This document shows positions 1 to 12,800 of a DNA stretch of 64,000 nucleotides, one piece after another. The stretch lies in NCBI RefSeq assembly GCF_022539315.1, contig NC_066316.1:10865501-10929500 (forward strand). Reading direction: 5' to 3'. This stretch comes from Serinus canaria. Its lineage: Eukaryota > Chordata > Aves > Passeriformes > Fringillidae. Position 1 is the first letter of the stretch; each line of letters begins with the position of its first letter. The translations under genes were made by a program, and so were the position numbers. The notes beneath the pieces are model-generated. The model saw only the letters and a program-made list of their open reading frames with translations, had not been told where the DNA came from and searched no databases.

Positions 1-3000
1 TCTCAGGCTGCAATTATCTGAAGGGGTCTTACGAGGTTTTTTGTTCATAAATGGTTTTATATAGGAAGACCTCCCCACTTTTTATTTTTATCTGAAATTG
101 TAGCCACATGTCCTAGTTGATACCTTTTCTTTAAAGGTAAAAGATGGTGATTAAATCCTATTTTACTTGGATTTTTTAAATTTTTTTTTTTTTCCTTGGA
201 TTTGTTGTTTTTCTATATCTCTGCAATTTGGTAAAACACAGAGTTCCTTGGCATAATGAGGAGTGCAGGAATTAATATCAACAACAAAGAAAAACTTTCT
301 AAAATTTTCTACCCTGACTTGCACATTTAGGAATTAAAAAGTAATAGATTTAGAGTCAACATTTCAAGTCTTAAGATACCATTTTAAATACAAGTTCAGT
401 TATTTTCAGGAGAAAATCTGGTGGGGTTTTTTCCCAGATTTTCATCTTTGAAAGTCTTATTAATGATCCCTGAAGTAATTTTTTTTTTCTTGTAAGAATG
501 AAGTTCAACCAAGTTTTGGATTGGATTTTTTTGTTCTGTTGGGTTTTTTGGTTTGGTTATTTTTTTTTATTTTTTTAATTTAAAAAAATAGTAATTTAAA
601 TTATTTCCAGTAATATAGTAATATAAATTATAGTAATATAAATTATTTTCAGTAGGCTTAACTGGTTTTATACCTGTCTAAATCAGGAGTAGCTTCATTT
701 ATGTTTTATCAAAGACACCACTGGGAGAACAGAGCAAGCCAGGAAGGAACCATTCAGTCATTCCTTTTGTTCCAGTGGGTTCTAAGTTCTCTTCAATGGG
801 AGCATTGGCATAAATCAGAGAAAAAGGACTGGAATTTTGCTTAAGTGTCAAGGATGTGCAGCCCATAGCAAAGAAAAATATGATGTCTAGCAGTTTTCTG
901 GTTGATAGGCCCACAAATAAAATCAGTACAGGAGCCTTCTAAAAGATAAAATCTCTGCTTTGTACTGAAAAAGGCAAGGGTATATTAGTACACATAATAA
1001 TAGTGATTCAGTAGAAGGAAAAAATACACAAAATTATAATGAATTTTATTAGGAATAAGAGTAGCATTGAAATAGACCCTGACTGCCGTGTCAGTTTTCT
1101 ACTAAGTTTTTGACATACATTTCAACCTTCTATTAGGTGAAAATTACAATATTTCCTGAAATTACTAAAATTGTTATGGCTTGATCCTATGATAGGGAGA
1201 GATTTTTATTAAAAATATATACTTTAAAGTCAGATTTTTAGTGCTTTAAGTCAAGTTCCTAGAAGGTAAGGAGAATACATTATTCATATCAGTGAACCTC
1301 CATATTCTTGTAATTTTTCTCCTTAGGTTAAAATGCTAAAACAGAAAAACCTCTCTGTTTTGCCTATTAAATGACTAAAATAGTGACCTTCTGACTTAAG
1401 ACAAAAAAAAAAAGTATCATTTTCCTTTCATCCTCATTTATATAAAAATAGCCTTGTCCAGTATCCTGTCTGAGAAAGTAAGCAGGTAGTTCTAAAAGAG
1501 GTAATAAAAAACACATGGTGTATTGAGTTGGGGAAAAGTTTCTCACTGATGGTAACTTCTTATCACTCCATGCCTTTCTGCTTTTCTTTATCTCTAGTGG
1601 CTTGAAAAAGTTGCAGACAGGATCCTTTATCTTTTTAAAATGTAGCTTCCCTACTTACCTCAATATTAGCACCTATCCAGGCAATTGCTCTGTGAATTCA
1701 AGCTATTCCTGTTTATAACTTGTTGTATTTTAGCTGTTCCACTGATTTTCTGGTTTGTGAGAAAAATGAGGGCTGTTCAGGCAGCTGTTCACTGTAAGAG
1801 ACACTTTTCCTTGTCAGATATTCAGAAGCTGATGCCAGCTACAGTTTGAACTGTGAAAGTGATTTTTGAGGAAGTCAGTTCCAGATGTCTCAGCCTAGCC
1901 AGCACTTAGATTTGTTTGTTTGGGTTCTGAATATACTGCATCAGTCTTTGTTGTGTTTCCTTTTGCACGTTAACTTTTTTAAAAGCCATCCAATATTTAT
2001 ATCTCTTTGAAATTTCTGATATTTTAATCCATTTTGCTCTCTTTATGCCTTGAATGAAACATTTGAACTTCTTTTGGTGTTAATTATCTATTGCAAGTGG
2101 TGTGCTTGAGTGAGATGTTGTTGCACTCATTGCCAATAGTCAGTCTTAACAGAGTAGTCACCATGGTCTTTTTCCCTCTTGAATCCTAGCTAAATCTACT
2201 CTGGACTGTTAAATACTGTGAACAAAACTTGCCTTTTCAGAATCTTTATCTACATGATCTGTATTTCTTCTTCATGCTGAATTTCTTGTCAGTGCCAGTG
2301 GCCACTGTGGTGGAATGGAAGGAGAGCTAGGAGTACACCAGAGATGCCACTGAGGTTCTATATATGTACAAATCATGCAAATAATTTAACATTCATTATT
2401 TCATTTTATTTAATATTTTGAAATTGTGACTTTGTTGTCAGAGTGGAATCATGAGAGCAGATAGTCAAGTAATCAAAAAGTCATTCAGAACAGTTACATC
2501 TGTTACATTCACATTTAGTCATTTAAAAACCCAATCGTTATGTCAGCTTAAAGGGCAGTTTTGCATCATTTTCCTAATGAAATTTGATATAGTATTTTGT
2601 TTGCCAGGATTCAGTATGATAGGATATTGATTTCAATATCTGCCTCATGTAAAATCACAGGAATTAAAATACTGTTTCACTGGTAATTAGGAGCTGGCAG
2701 TCTGTTTTTTATTATCTTCCAAGGAGGTTTCTTGTTGGGTATTGCTAATCCTTTCAAAATGCTGATATTGAAATGTTTACAGCCTAGATCTTGGTACTCC
2801 AGGTAAATAATATTTTAAATGGTGAGGTTGTTGTTTCCCCTTTGGACCTAGTTGAGGTGCTGGGTCTTTGTGAAATTTAAATTTATATTGTGAATTATAG
2901 ACAACTAATATGCTAGAATCTATCACCATAGGACCTTGTGTCAGATTGGTCATATTCATTCAGAATTTCAAAATAATATATATTAAAATTGTCTATGTTT

Positions 3001-3975
3001 TGATGTAATTGCACTTCAGGGCTTGCAGGCATTTTGGACCAAAAGTACTTGATCTTTTGTCTCAGCTGAAGGTTGGCTTTCCGGGAGTCTTTTAACAATA
3101 GATGCTAGCCATGGATTTGTGGGATTTTACCCCTTCATCATTACTGACCTGATGGACAGGAATGGGGTAAAAGGCTGGCAGTTAAAAATGAGTTCCTGAT
3201 AGAAATAGTTTTATGTAGAGGCTAACATTAGCATGTGTGGCTTGGAGGGTTCATGCATCTTTTTAAACATATTAAAATTGGTTGGTAACTTAAAAGAGAA
3301 AGCTTCATCCACCTGTCTTGGTGAATTTAATATGATGTTTTACCTACCAGAAAGCTTGGTGTTCCTTGTAGAAAACATGAAACCATTCCAGTTTCTGGAA
3401 AAGGCTCAGTCCAGTTTGTTGTGCTGTAGTAAAAACTTGTGTATCTTCATAAACACTTGATTTTCCAGAATAGTGAAGGGCGTTCTGAGGTGTTCAATAC
3501 CTCTGTGAACCTGAGGACTAAATTATAGAGACCAAATATACTTCTTTCACTGGTTAGGGTGTAACAGTCTTTATTTGTGTTATGTATAGAATTGACTAAC
3601 AAAGTCAGTACTTTGCTGCCTTTATTTAGTTCTGTGCTGAGCTGGGATCATAATTTAATCTTTTACAAAGATGTGCACTTTCTTAATGGCAGTTTCTCCC
3701 TCTGTACTGTGGTGATGGTATCTGAGTGTATCACAAGAACTTCACCAGCCTGGATTATATTGTCCTGTAGGCAGAACTCAGTTTTTCAGCTCAGGTACTC
3801 TCCTGCCAAGCTAAAAAGTAGTTGTATGTGGTGAGTTCATGCAAATGTGCAGCATTTCTCCTGGATCTTGGAGCAGAATCAGTAGGATCAAAAGTGCTTC
3901 AATGAACAAAATGTCTGCAGTAACTAATGAAGCAATGAAGTAGGAAAACCCACATGGGTTTGATGGGACATTGCT
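1..3975. other. AT-rich non-coding stretch, no gene seen
   Basis: No open frame here exceeds about 85 codons and none resembles a known protein. The composition is AT-rich with T and A runs (for example 181-194 and 481-489). I see no repeat family I can name, no clear splice-bounded exon and no CpG cluster. The stretch is best read as intergenic or intronic DNA. Confidence 0.7.
560..654. repeat. AT-rich low-complexity and short tandem repeat
   Basis: A T-rich run passes into A/T DNA in which a unit of about 15 bp containing AGTAATATAAAT occurs two to three times in a row. This is simple-sequence DNA with no sign of a mobile element. Confidence 0.6.
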
Positions 3976-4048
3976 TTCTCAGTGACCCTGGCCAGTTCAC
4001 ACCACTTTTTCAATTTGCCTTCCTATCTGTAAAGTGAAACTACTCCAT
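3976..4048 (+). mobile_element. MIR-like SINE fragment (3' core)
   Basis: The order of motifs matches the conserved MIR core: GTGACCCTGGCCAGTTCAC, then a C/T-rich stretch, then CCTATCTGTAAAGTGAAAC. The family norm is GTGACCTTGGGCAAGTCAC followed by CATCTGTAAAATGGGG. Only about 70 bp are recognisable and divergence is high, as expected for a MIR copy in a bird genome. The tRNA-derived head and the LINE2-like tail are not visible. The call rests on motif order, not on an alignment. Confidence 0.45.
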
Positions 4049-4534
4049 ACAGGAGCTTTTGGTAGGATCTCTTTTCCTGGTCATCAGATACTTGAAAGAT
4101 CAGAATTTCTATTCGGGATATAGGAGAGGAAGTCAAGACCTGAAGCTCCCTTTACTGTTGTGTGATCACTTTAGTCTACAGAACTGATAGTTGTTAGCTG
4201 GCTTTGAAATTGCAGGCCTTCCTACTGCCTATCCATAGCTGAGTGTTCAGAATAGTCTGGTTTTTCTTGCTTTTTTGTCTGTCCCTGTCTGCCATTGTTC
4301 TGACTAGAAACTGGAAATGATGTGGCTTGTCACCTGCCAGACACTTCTCCTTTGACAATTCAGCTTTTCTGATGGTCACAAAAGTTCTTTGTAACACCTG
4401 TATAAAAGTATTCCTTTTTCCTGTAGAAGGATCTAGGATTTAATGTCTGAGCAGAGTGAAGAACTCTTGTTCCTAGTCAACAACCACATAGTTTTATTAG
4501 TTTCATTCTCTTCCATTTTCAGTGAAAAATCTGA

Positions 4535-4540
4535 GGTGAA
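4535..4540. repeat. Left target-site duplication of solo LTR (GGTGAA)
   Basis: GGTGAA lies directly before the TGTAG start of the LTR and is repeated exactly after its GGGACA end at 4919-4924. A 6-bp duplication is the usual length for betaretrovirus-like (ERVK, class II) integration. Confidence 0.7.
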
Positions 4541-4712
4541 TGTAGGACCAGTTTGTGGCCATTGGGAGAGGGGCTGTGGCTGAGCCCCATCCCCAATGGG
4601 TACAGCTGTGGGCAGCAGGTGAGCAGAAGTGAGCCAAGGAGTGCCCAGGTGTTACTGACCAACCACCAAAGGGAGCAGAGGGCACACAGGGGCAGTGCAT
4701 CAACAGGAGGGG

Positions 4713-4719
4713 TATGAAA
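4713..4719 (+). promoter_or_regulatory. Degenerate TATA box of the solo LTR
   Basis: TATGAAA in the context GGGGTATGAAAG sits at the expected position, 173 bp into the LTR and 131 bp before the poly(A)-like signal. The fourth base differs from a standard TATAAA, so promoter strength is probably reduced. Confidence 0.4.
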
Positions 4720-4843
4720 GTTTGGGCTAGAGAACAAGAAGGGCAGATGCTTGCAGCCTTCTGAAGTGTTATGATGTTTTTCCTCTATGGGCAGACACCT
4801 GGAGCCTTCTGGTGAGGTAAGGTGCAACTCTGTATGGGGAAAT

Positions 4844-4850
4844 GCATAAA
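4844..4850 (+). terminator. Poly(A)-signal-like site in the solo LTR
   Basis: GCATAAA, one base from AATAAA-type hexamers, lies downstream of the TATA-like box at a distance typical of R regions. It could end transcripts that start in this LTR or nearby. Confidence 0.3.
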
Positions 4851-4918
4851 ACCTTCTGAAATTGCACAGTGACACTCTGTGTGTTGTGGCTGGCTCGAGT
4901 GCAGCACGTGCTGGGACA

Positions 4919-4924
4919 GGTGAA
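4919..4924. repeat. Right target-site duplication of solo LTR (GGTGAA)
   Basis: Exact copy of 4535-4540, directly after the LTR's terminal ACA. Confidence 0.7.
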
Positions 4925-5180
4925 AGTGAGAGGTGGCCTCAGTTATGCCTTCCTTGAGATTCTCAAGAAATGAGACAGAGGTAACTGGCAGCTACAGAGC
5001 AGGATTCTGTGATGAGATTTTAGATTTCTTTAACACTATGGAGTGCATTAGGAACCTGCAATTACTTAGTTATGTCCTAATAAGCAACAGATTTGGCACC
5101 TTTTAGATACCTGAAGAAAATGTGCTCTGTTTTCATTTTCCACTGGAGTCAATTTGAAGTCCCATTGGCTCAAGTTTGGA

Positions 5181-5303
5181 ATTAGGGCAAACCTAATAAC
5201 CTGCTGATTCTGAACTTATTATTCAAGTAGGAATATGAAAACAGAGAGAACTAGGGCAAATTAAAGAACCTGCTGATTCTGCCTGTAGTATTCATCTGGG
5301 AAT
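5181..5303. repeat. Diverged tandem duplication, period 69 bp
   Basis: Two units start at about 5182 and 5251. They share TAGGGCAAA, AACCTGCTGATTCTG and a following TATTCA...GGGAAT/AGGAAT segment. Each unit has its own substitutions, so the duplication is not recent. No coding or mobile-element signal is attached. Confidence 0.65.
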
Positions 5304-6864
5304 GTCTATAGAGAAAATACTTTTCATAAATTCTGATATTTATTGCCATGATCATCATCACTATAATTATTCATTAATTTAATATGTGCCTTATGAACCA
5401 TGCTGGAAGAGTGAAGTTATATGACTAATTTTGTCTGAAATGTAAGACTCTCTATGATTTGAGGGAAAACCTGATTTCCCAAACAAATGGATGGTGCAGA
5501 ATCACATTTGCAGTTGCTGCCACTACAAACTCTGAAACAGTGGATTTTGCCTCTGGAAGTGTAACATCCCAAAAAACTACACAGGTGTGCAAGTCACAGA
5601 TTCCTTTCAGACTGTGGCATACTGCACAAAGTCTTGAAATGAGAACATTTGACTTTTGGATTTTGTCTAGAGAAAGGGCTTTGAATTGCTTAAAGGCAGA
5701 GAAACATGATTGATTCTTCCCATGGTGCTGTCTTTTTATAATTGGATGAATGTGTACAGCCATTAAGGAGGTCACTGGCGTTACCCTATGCACCTGAAAT
5801 GTGTATCACAGTTCCAAAGTTTCTGAATTACATCTGAATTTCCAATGCAGAAGGACCTTCTTGTTAATCTTCTTCCTCTTTCGTGCTTTTTAGCTTTGAC
5901 AAAAAACATTTTTAAATGTTTTTTTTTTCCAAAGGAGGTATTTCTATTAAGAAAAGATTCCTTGAGAAAGATTGCATGTATGTAATATAAATTATATATA
6001 ATTTCTTTTGAGTAAGTGTATAGAAAATGACAGAATTAGTGACTAGACATGGAGTGAAGATCTGTATCTCAATACTGTCATTTTCTTTATTATCCTGATT
6101 CTTCTTTGTTTCCAAAGGTGTCAACAGGAATCTTCACACACATATCATCATTTGTACAATGGGTGTCTAGGGCACAGCCACAATGAATAGCTTTAGAATG
6201 AATTATGATCTTGTGATGTAAAGATTATATTCATTGTTAGTAAAAATATTAGAATAGGGCCCTAATGCTGGGGGAAAAAGTGCTCTTCAGCCTTAAAGAT
6301 GATATCTTCCCTGATTCTGAATCATGCAAGTGTGATGAAAGTGGTATAAAAAAACTTGGATTCCACTGGTTGTTGCACAGCAACAGGCTTACACTTTACA
6401 TTTCAAAAATTATTTGTACATTTTACGTTTTTAAAACCAATCAGACTCTTGAGCTGGAAGGTCCAGGGACAGGAGTCAGAGAGGCAGGTGAGACACAGCA
6501 GCTCCTTCCCAGACTGCACACACTGCTGTGTTTCAGCACAGTGATCTTCAGGTGATCTTCAGTGATCTCAGACATCCTCCCTTAAAAAAACAAAAAAACA
6601 GTGGAATTTCTACAGGAAGTTTCCAGGAATGTTGGTCCTGACAGAGAGATTACTGATGTTGCGCATTTTGAATTTGATTTTTTTTCTTATCAGAGCAGAG
6701 ACAGGTGAAAATAGCATTTAGAAACCCATAGATGTAAGACTATTTTGGGGTGATATAGGAAAGATTACTTGTAAACATATTTTTAGAGAACAGATCAATG
6801 CCCTTCTTCCACATCCTTCTCAGATGACTTTTACTCAACTTCTCAGGAGCTGATTCTCTGTGGA

Positions 6865-6884
6865 TTTTTTTTTTTTTTTTTTTT
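6865..6884. repeat. T20 homopolymer
   Basis: An uninterrupted run of about 20 T. It could be the poly(A) tail of a minus-strand retroposed copy, but no source sequence is recognisable beside it. Confidence 0.8.
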
Positions 6885-9800
6885 GTGATATAGCAGAAAC
6901 ATAATTTCTGTAACATCACATTGCAAAGAAGGGGTTATTTAGAACCTAAAGTTTTTCAGAGATAAGTTATAGACTGTCATTCAACATTAGCAAAAGATTT
7001 GTCTGGTTTAGTTGAACATTTACAGAAGAATTCTGAATATAGATCTCACATTCTTACATAAAACATTCCTGGCTTAAGTATTACGAGAAAAAAAGTCAGA
7101 ATTTTCCCTGTAGCTCACCAGAAGAAAATATATTCTAATCACATTTTCTTTGTTGGCCCAAATCTCCACTACTTTTCTGTGAACAATGTATCTGTTGTGG
7201 TAGTTTCCAGGAACTTCTTTAGGGGTTCTTTGACACTGTTCTCAGTCCAAAGTACTTGAAGGAGCAGCTAGGATTAAAGTTAGACTTGAATTTTTTTTTA
7301 AATTTTTTTTTTTTTCTGCAGCAGTTAGACAATTGAGTCTGGAATTACAGGAAGTTTTGCAGTAGTAACAAGCAGTACAGCACAGGTTTTGTTTTTTGTT
7401 TCCACATGACAAATTTTGAAGTTCAAAATGTCACAAAGAATGCATCAGGTTTGAAGTTCTGAGAGAACTATTTTCACACTGTTTCCTATTCAAGGTTTAA
7501 TAACAAAGACAATTCCTGTGACAGAAAGGAGTTCAAGTGATGGAAGTTTTGACCTGCTATTCTTGCAAATCCACTGACAACCACAATTCAAGCTGGCATC
7601 CAGAGGTTTTACCTATTGTCTTAGCCCTGGCTGGATCCCATTCTCATTTTTTAAATATCATTTTGGTCTTTAAGTAAAATCCTTCTTGCACATTATAAAT
7701 ACCTACATCATCCAAGTTTGCTATTCAGGTGCATATTACCCATTGTGATACCATGAGTCCTCCTGGTGGATTTTGTAAATCTTCAACCATGAAAGCATCC
7801 ACAGTGATGCAAGGGAAAAAAAATCCTTTCAATTTCTCCCCTATATAAAAAAAAATATATATACAAACAGAAACATTCATTGCACTCCAAGTTAATGGTG
7901 CTGTGGGAATTCAGAAGCAGAGCTGCCTTCAGTGAGTGGTGGCTTTCTTTTTTTTTCTTTGTTTTGTTTAAGCATGGAATTTTTCTCTTCATTTTATTCA
8001 CATTTGCATTAAAAAATAATAAAAAGCAGTTAGTGATGCTGTATCTATTGTGATAGAAGTACCTCCAATTCAAAAGCATGCCTCTAAGAGCTTAGAAATA
8101 TTTAGTTATTTTGATTTTTGCACTTTAATTTTGGCTCATCGCTGCTTTCATAGCCCAAATATATGAAGTGAGATGGGTACAGATTTTGATGTTACTGAGC
8201 TTTGCTCTTCCATAGCTTCCTGATGAGAAATCTGAAAAACAGTGCACTAGTGTGTCTTGGAAACTTGTCCTTGCTCAGTCTGAGCTCTCAGTGACTTACA
8301 CTAAGCTTTCAGTCAGTAGAGAATGCAAAAAGAGGTACTAAGGTTGATTAACCAAAGGAATTTGAAGAGAAAAATGTTCTTAGACATCATATATGTTGTT
8401 CTGTACAATATTTCTAAAATATTTTGCTTTTGTAGATTTTTCATGTTCAGTAGTAGCTCTTTCAATGGATGTAATAAAATAACTTATTGTAGTTCTCTTT
8501 TCTGTGTAGATCAGGACTGATGTCTCTTGAAGCTGATATTGTAAAATGAAAGCTAAGTCAGAATCAGGTCCTCTGCTTAGGAAAAAGAAGAATCTTTCAA
8601 CTGCATTAATATTAAAACACCCTGAAATGTCAAGAAACAAACAGGCTTAATCTTGCCCACTACTATATAATGCTGCTTTGCAATCTTTATAGAAATCCCC
8701 TTTTCCATTCAGACATATGGAAAGGTCTTGTCAGCACAAAAGTGACTGTGGGAAGCTTTGCCTGCTTGTCTCTCACTCCTGTAGGTTGCAACAACTGCTT
8801 TTTCCACTCTTCAGTTTCTCTCTTTTGTAGGGGCATGGTAAGAACTTGCAATGCCGTTTCCCCTTACAAAATTATGAATTAATTAATATTTTAACCCTGC
8901 TCTGACTCCTATTGATTAGATGACCGATTCTGTATTAAAATGCTTTGAAAATTGACTGTCAAGGATTTTTTTCATCTATGTGTTTAAATCAAACTTTGCA
9001 CTCCTTTGGTTACTCTTAGACACACATTCAGTGCACAGGCTTTTAAATCCCAGCTCAGTATGGGCAGTTTGCATCTTCTGCAACCAGCCTGAGTCTTCAG
9101 TGTCAGTCTAACAGCCATGAAAGCACTGCACTCAAAACTTGTGCTCAGAGAGTTTTATAAAATAAAGCACTTAGAAGCTGTGAACTGCCAGAACAAAATA
9201 TGCTGTGCACTTTTAATTTCATCTGTTTCTGGGTATCCATTGTGAAGTAGTTTTTAATTACATGATCATATATGACTTTATCATTGAGCTTTCTGCCTCC
9301 TTCTGTGCATAGCCTGGATAATAAGTTCTTCAATATTTGGTTTTCTATTTGCTGTTCAGTTTGTAGCCCTGAGCCTCGTTCATTGTCCATATTAAAATAA
9401 TTTCTCTGAAGAGGAATCAGTAATATTTCCCAGGCTTTTCTAAGGTTTTCACAGATACAACACCTGAGCTGCTGTGCAAATATTGAAAATTGCACAGTGC
9501 CCATGTAAGATGCTCTCATTCACAGTGGAGAGCTGAGGCAAGAGAGACTGCATGTGAAAACATTCCCTGAGTGCCCATCTGAAGTTTTTTCTGAGTGCTT
9601 CACAGATAACACCACACACTCCAAGCCTCCACTGGCACTTCAAAGCACAGCTGGCTCTGTGTTCTGGGAATTCCATCACAGTGCTCTCTCCAAACAAATC
9701 TTTGGAGCAGCATTAGGGATGACCACCCAGAAAAATGCCTGTCTTGAAAAACCTGACCAAAATCAGGTTGGATTTTTAGGAGAGAAGGGAATAGAGTATG

Positions 9801-12800
9801 AATAGAGTATATTTCTTCATTCAGCTCTCCTTGTTCTGAGGTACACCCCACTCCTTTTCAGCGAGGGCAGATGCACTGCTCACTGGCACAGCAGCTTTCT
9901 GTGGTACTCAGTCATTACTTCTGGCTAAGAATAGTCCTCTGTGTGCAGATCAAGTGAGGGAAGCTCTGGAGAGAATTGCATTAAACTGTGTAATTAAAGG
10001 CTAGATCCTACCCTATATGAATAAAGTAGATGGAGCTCAGTTACATAAGAAGCCTTATGTCTCAAAGCTGCTATTTTTGACTCTGCAACCTAAAGAACAT
10101 TCTTTTAAGATAGTAAAATAGGCAGTGTGTATTTTTTTTTTCCCTTAAGTTTTTAAGACTCTTCTCCCACACAGACATCCCAGCCATTGTGTTTTCTGTA
10201 CTTGAATGAGGAAGCTGCCTTTCTCTGCAGGGCTCATTCCAGCAGGGAATTTGCTGAGGTACTGACACTTTCCCTGCTCCAAATCTGAGTGGTTGGACCA
10301 CAGCAACCACTCTAACCTCAGCACAGGTTACAGAGTTTTGAATGCCAGGGAAGACCTGCTGAGGCTGAAGTTGAAGGTCTTTCAGGAGTTTAGTGGCAAA
10401 ATTCAAGACATCTCCACTAATGCTGTGCATACACATTTTTGGAAACATTTGCAATTTGAACAAATTCTGATTGGTTTTCAAGGGGTTGGCAAAAGGCTTA
10501 AACCCAAAAGTCAAGTTAGTCCTGCCCAAATGGTTTTTATATGTCTGCTTCAAAATAAGACTGAAGTCAAAAGGAATCAGAATGGAAATGAAACTTACTC
10601 AGAGTTCCCTTGGGGATATACTACTGCTAACATAAATGTCAGATTTTCAGTTGAGATATTTGGGTTTTTTTTTTTACACTAAATCAAATACAGTTTTTTA
10701 AGACTGAAAAAGAAGACTTCCTTACTATACTGGGTCACTCTATTTTCAGTAATTACTGTAATCAACATTCCTCTCCAGTAAATGTGTCTTTTAAAGAAGA
10801 AAAATTTAAAAGCTGCATGAAAGTCTTAGACAAAATTGTTTCAGTACATTTCAGAACCATTTTTTCCAAGGAAATGAGTTTTTATAGACTAAAATATAGA
10901 CATAGTATTTGCATGTCTGCTTATCAGTGTTGCCATTAAAAAATGGCCTAAAAAGATTTCTTAAACCTGTGAGAGTATTATATAAGGACTAGTATAGCCA
11001 TAATAAACTATTCTGTGCACAAGAGCCAAAAATGAAGTATTAGTCTTTGACATGACCAGACAAAATTTTTAAAGCACTTCTGCCTTTATACATGCCACAT
11101 TTATTAATGTTCCAGGACCTTTGAACACACCTTTGGTATTTTTCCCCCTTATTCAGAGATTGTTACTTACTCTGCTTGCAGACCTAGATGCTCTTTCTTT
11201 CCCTGTGTGTTAAAAAACTATAAAGGTTAGAAATATTTATTTTCCCTTTTCCTTTCCATGCTTTATCTTGTATCCACTATGTTGTAGTAGTTTTCTGGAA
11301 AGAATATAAATAAGGAGCTTTTAGGGCAGGAGGTGAAGACAGAATAAAGTCACAGTCGAATTCCTACTAAATTTCTTTCTTATCACTTAATTCACAGATG
11401 GTCCTATTGTATTTGGTTGGATTATTTATATGAATAATTTTATCCCCTTGATCCCCTGTATAATTTAATGTATGTATTATTATGGTGCAGATAACCAGCC
11501 TTATTTTAATAGTACAATATGGCTGTTTACAAGCATGAATGATTTTCTTATGTGTTACATCGTGGTATTTTAATCATCCAGTGACATTTTCAGGAATGTG
11601 AAATGTTATTACTCCCACTGATTTAAATGGGACTATGTGAGTTAGAGTGAACAAAAAAGTTTTTAAAATAAAAAAGTTCAGTAGTCAAGAAAGAATTAAG
11701 AATTTTGGTTGAAGCAGAATCAGATACAAGCTAAACTGCAGAATCATAGAGGAGCAATGAAAGCATTTACAGTTTTAGAGAAAACTGTTCATGTTTTAGC
11801 ATATTATAAATGTTGTGCCTAGTATGTAGTCTAATTAAAGTCATCTTCAGAAATGCCTTTTTTAATGAATAATGACCTTAAGCTCAGATGTCTGTATGCA
11901 TATAAATTTTCTTCAGGCTCAATGTATGTGTCATTTACCACCTTTCTGTTGCATTTTCTGTGAAAGAATTCCAGTGCTGTTTCTTTAGGAAAGCTTAAAT
12001 TCTAGAGCAAAAGAGTACCAGTCAGAAATCCGAGTCCTATGTAACATCCCTAAAGGCTGTTTTTTGCTAAGCAGTGAAGGGAGTATAATTTAATACACTA
12101 TGATTTTACTGTCATTTAAAATATGTCCCCAGCTCAGCAGTAGTGCTCTGCAAACTTCATTTTTTTCCTTTTGAAACATAGAAGATATATACCAATAGTG
12201 AAAGAAAAGTTTAGTGAACTAAGGGGACCACAGGATATCAACAAAAATATTCTGACACTCCATCATCATTAAATCTACTACCTACAGTGCTCAGACCTCT
12301 CAGATTTATGTGATTGCTTCCAACATTCCTGCATTTCATAAACTGGCTAAAAACTCTGCTCAACTTATTACATTTATAGATAGCAAATTGTCCCAAATGT
12401 GACTTTACAAAGACTCCTAAATTAAAAAAAACAACAACAACAAAAAAATTGAAATAAATTATTAAAGGCAATACTTCCCTTATTATCCACAGGCTATTTT
12501 AAAGCTGTTAATGTGTTAAACACTGTTAATTTAAAAAAAAGTTAATGTTAACTACTTTACAATTGTTAATGTGCCATCTCTGGGATTTATAACAATAAGA
12601 TTAAAAATTAGTATTTTTTGCCCTCTCAGCTACAGGAGAAGTGGACATGTGACTCTTACTTACATCTCCATGAATTTCTGCCTATATAGATGTGATTTAT
12701 TCCTGAAAGCATTAATTATTATCAATGTTCTGGCCAGGATAAAAAATATATAAGGGATTTATAAGAGATATTAGGAAAGCTTTTGGTGGTTTGGAAAATG

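Larger units (their letters stand above)
4541..4918 (+). mobile_element. Solo LTR of an endogenous retrovirus, probably ERVK-like
   Basis: This 378-bp block begins TGTAG and ends GGGACA, the TG...CA termini of an LTR, and is flanked by perfect 6-bp duplications. It is visibly more GC-rich than its surroundings. In the plus orientation it has a TATA-like TATGAAA at 4713-4719 and a polyadenylation-like GCATAAA at 4844-4850. That spacing fits a U3-R-U5 layout with R of roughly 100 bp. No primer-binding site, gag, pol or env sequence follows, so it is a solo LTR left by recombination between the two LTRs of a provirus. An open frame of 118 codons on the minus strand here is incidental. The class assignment rests only on the duplication length. 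Confidence 0.7.

Noticed and set aside
4519..4875. 118-codon minus-strand frame
   Set aside because: Lies almost entirely within the solo LTR and antisense to it. LTRs are non-coding here.
9145..9851. Minus-strand frames of 82-124 codons
   Set aside because: No recognisable family, and overlapping frames on both strands. Treated as chance.
10071..10682. 160-codon minus-strand and 129-codon plus-strand frames overlapping
   Set aside because: Mutually antisense, with no domain, no credible splice sites and no repeat-derived protein similarity. Within chance expectation for a window this size.
11741..11760. AGAATCATAGAGG resembling a CR1 tail
   Set aside because: The sequence after the octamer-like word does not continue as CR1 in either orientation.
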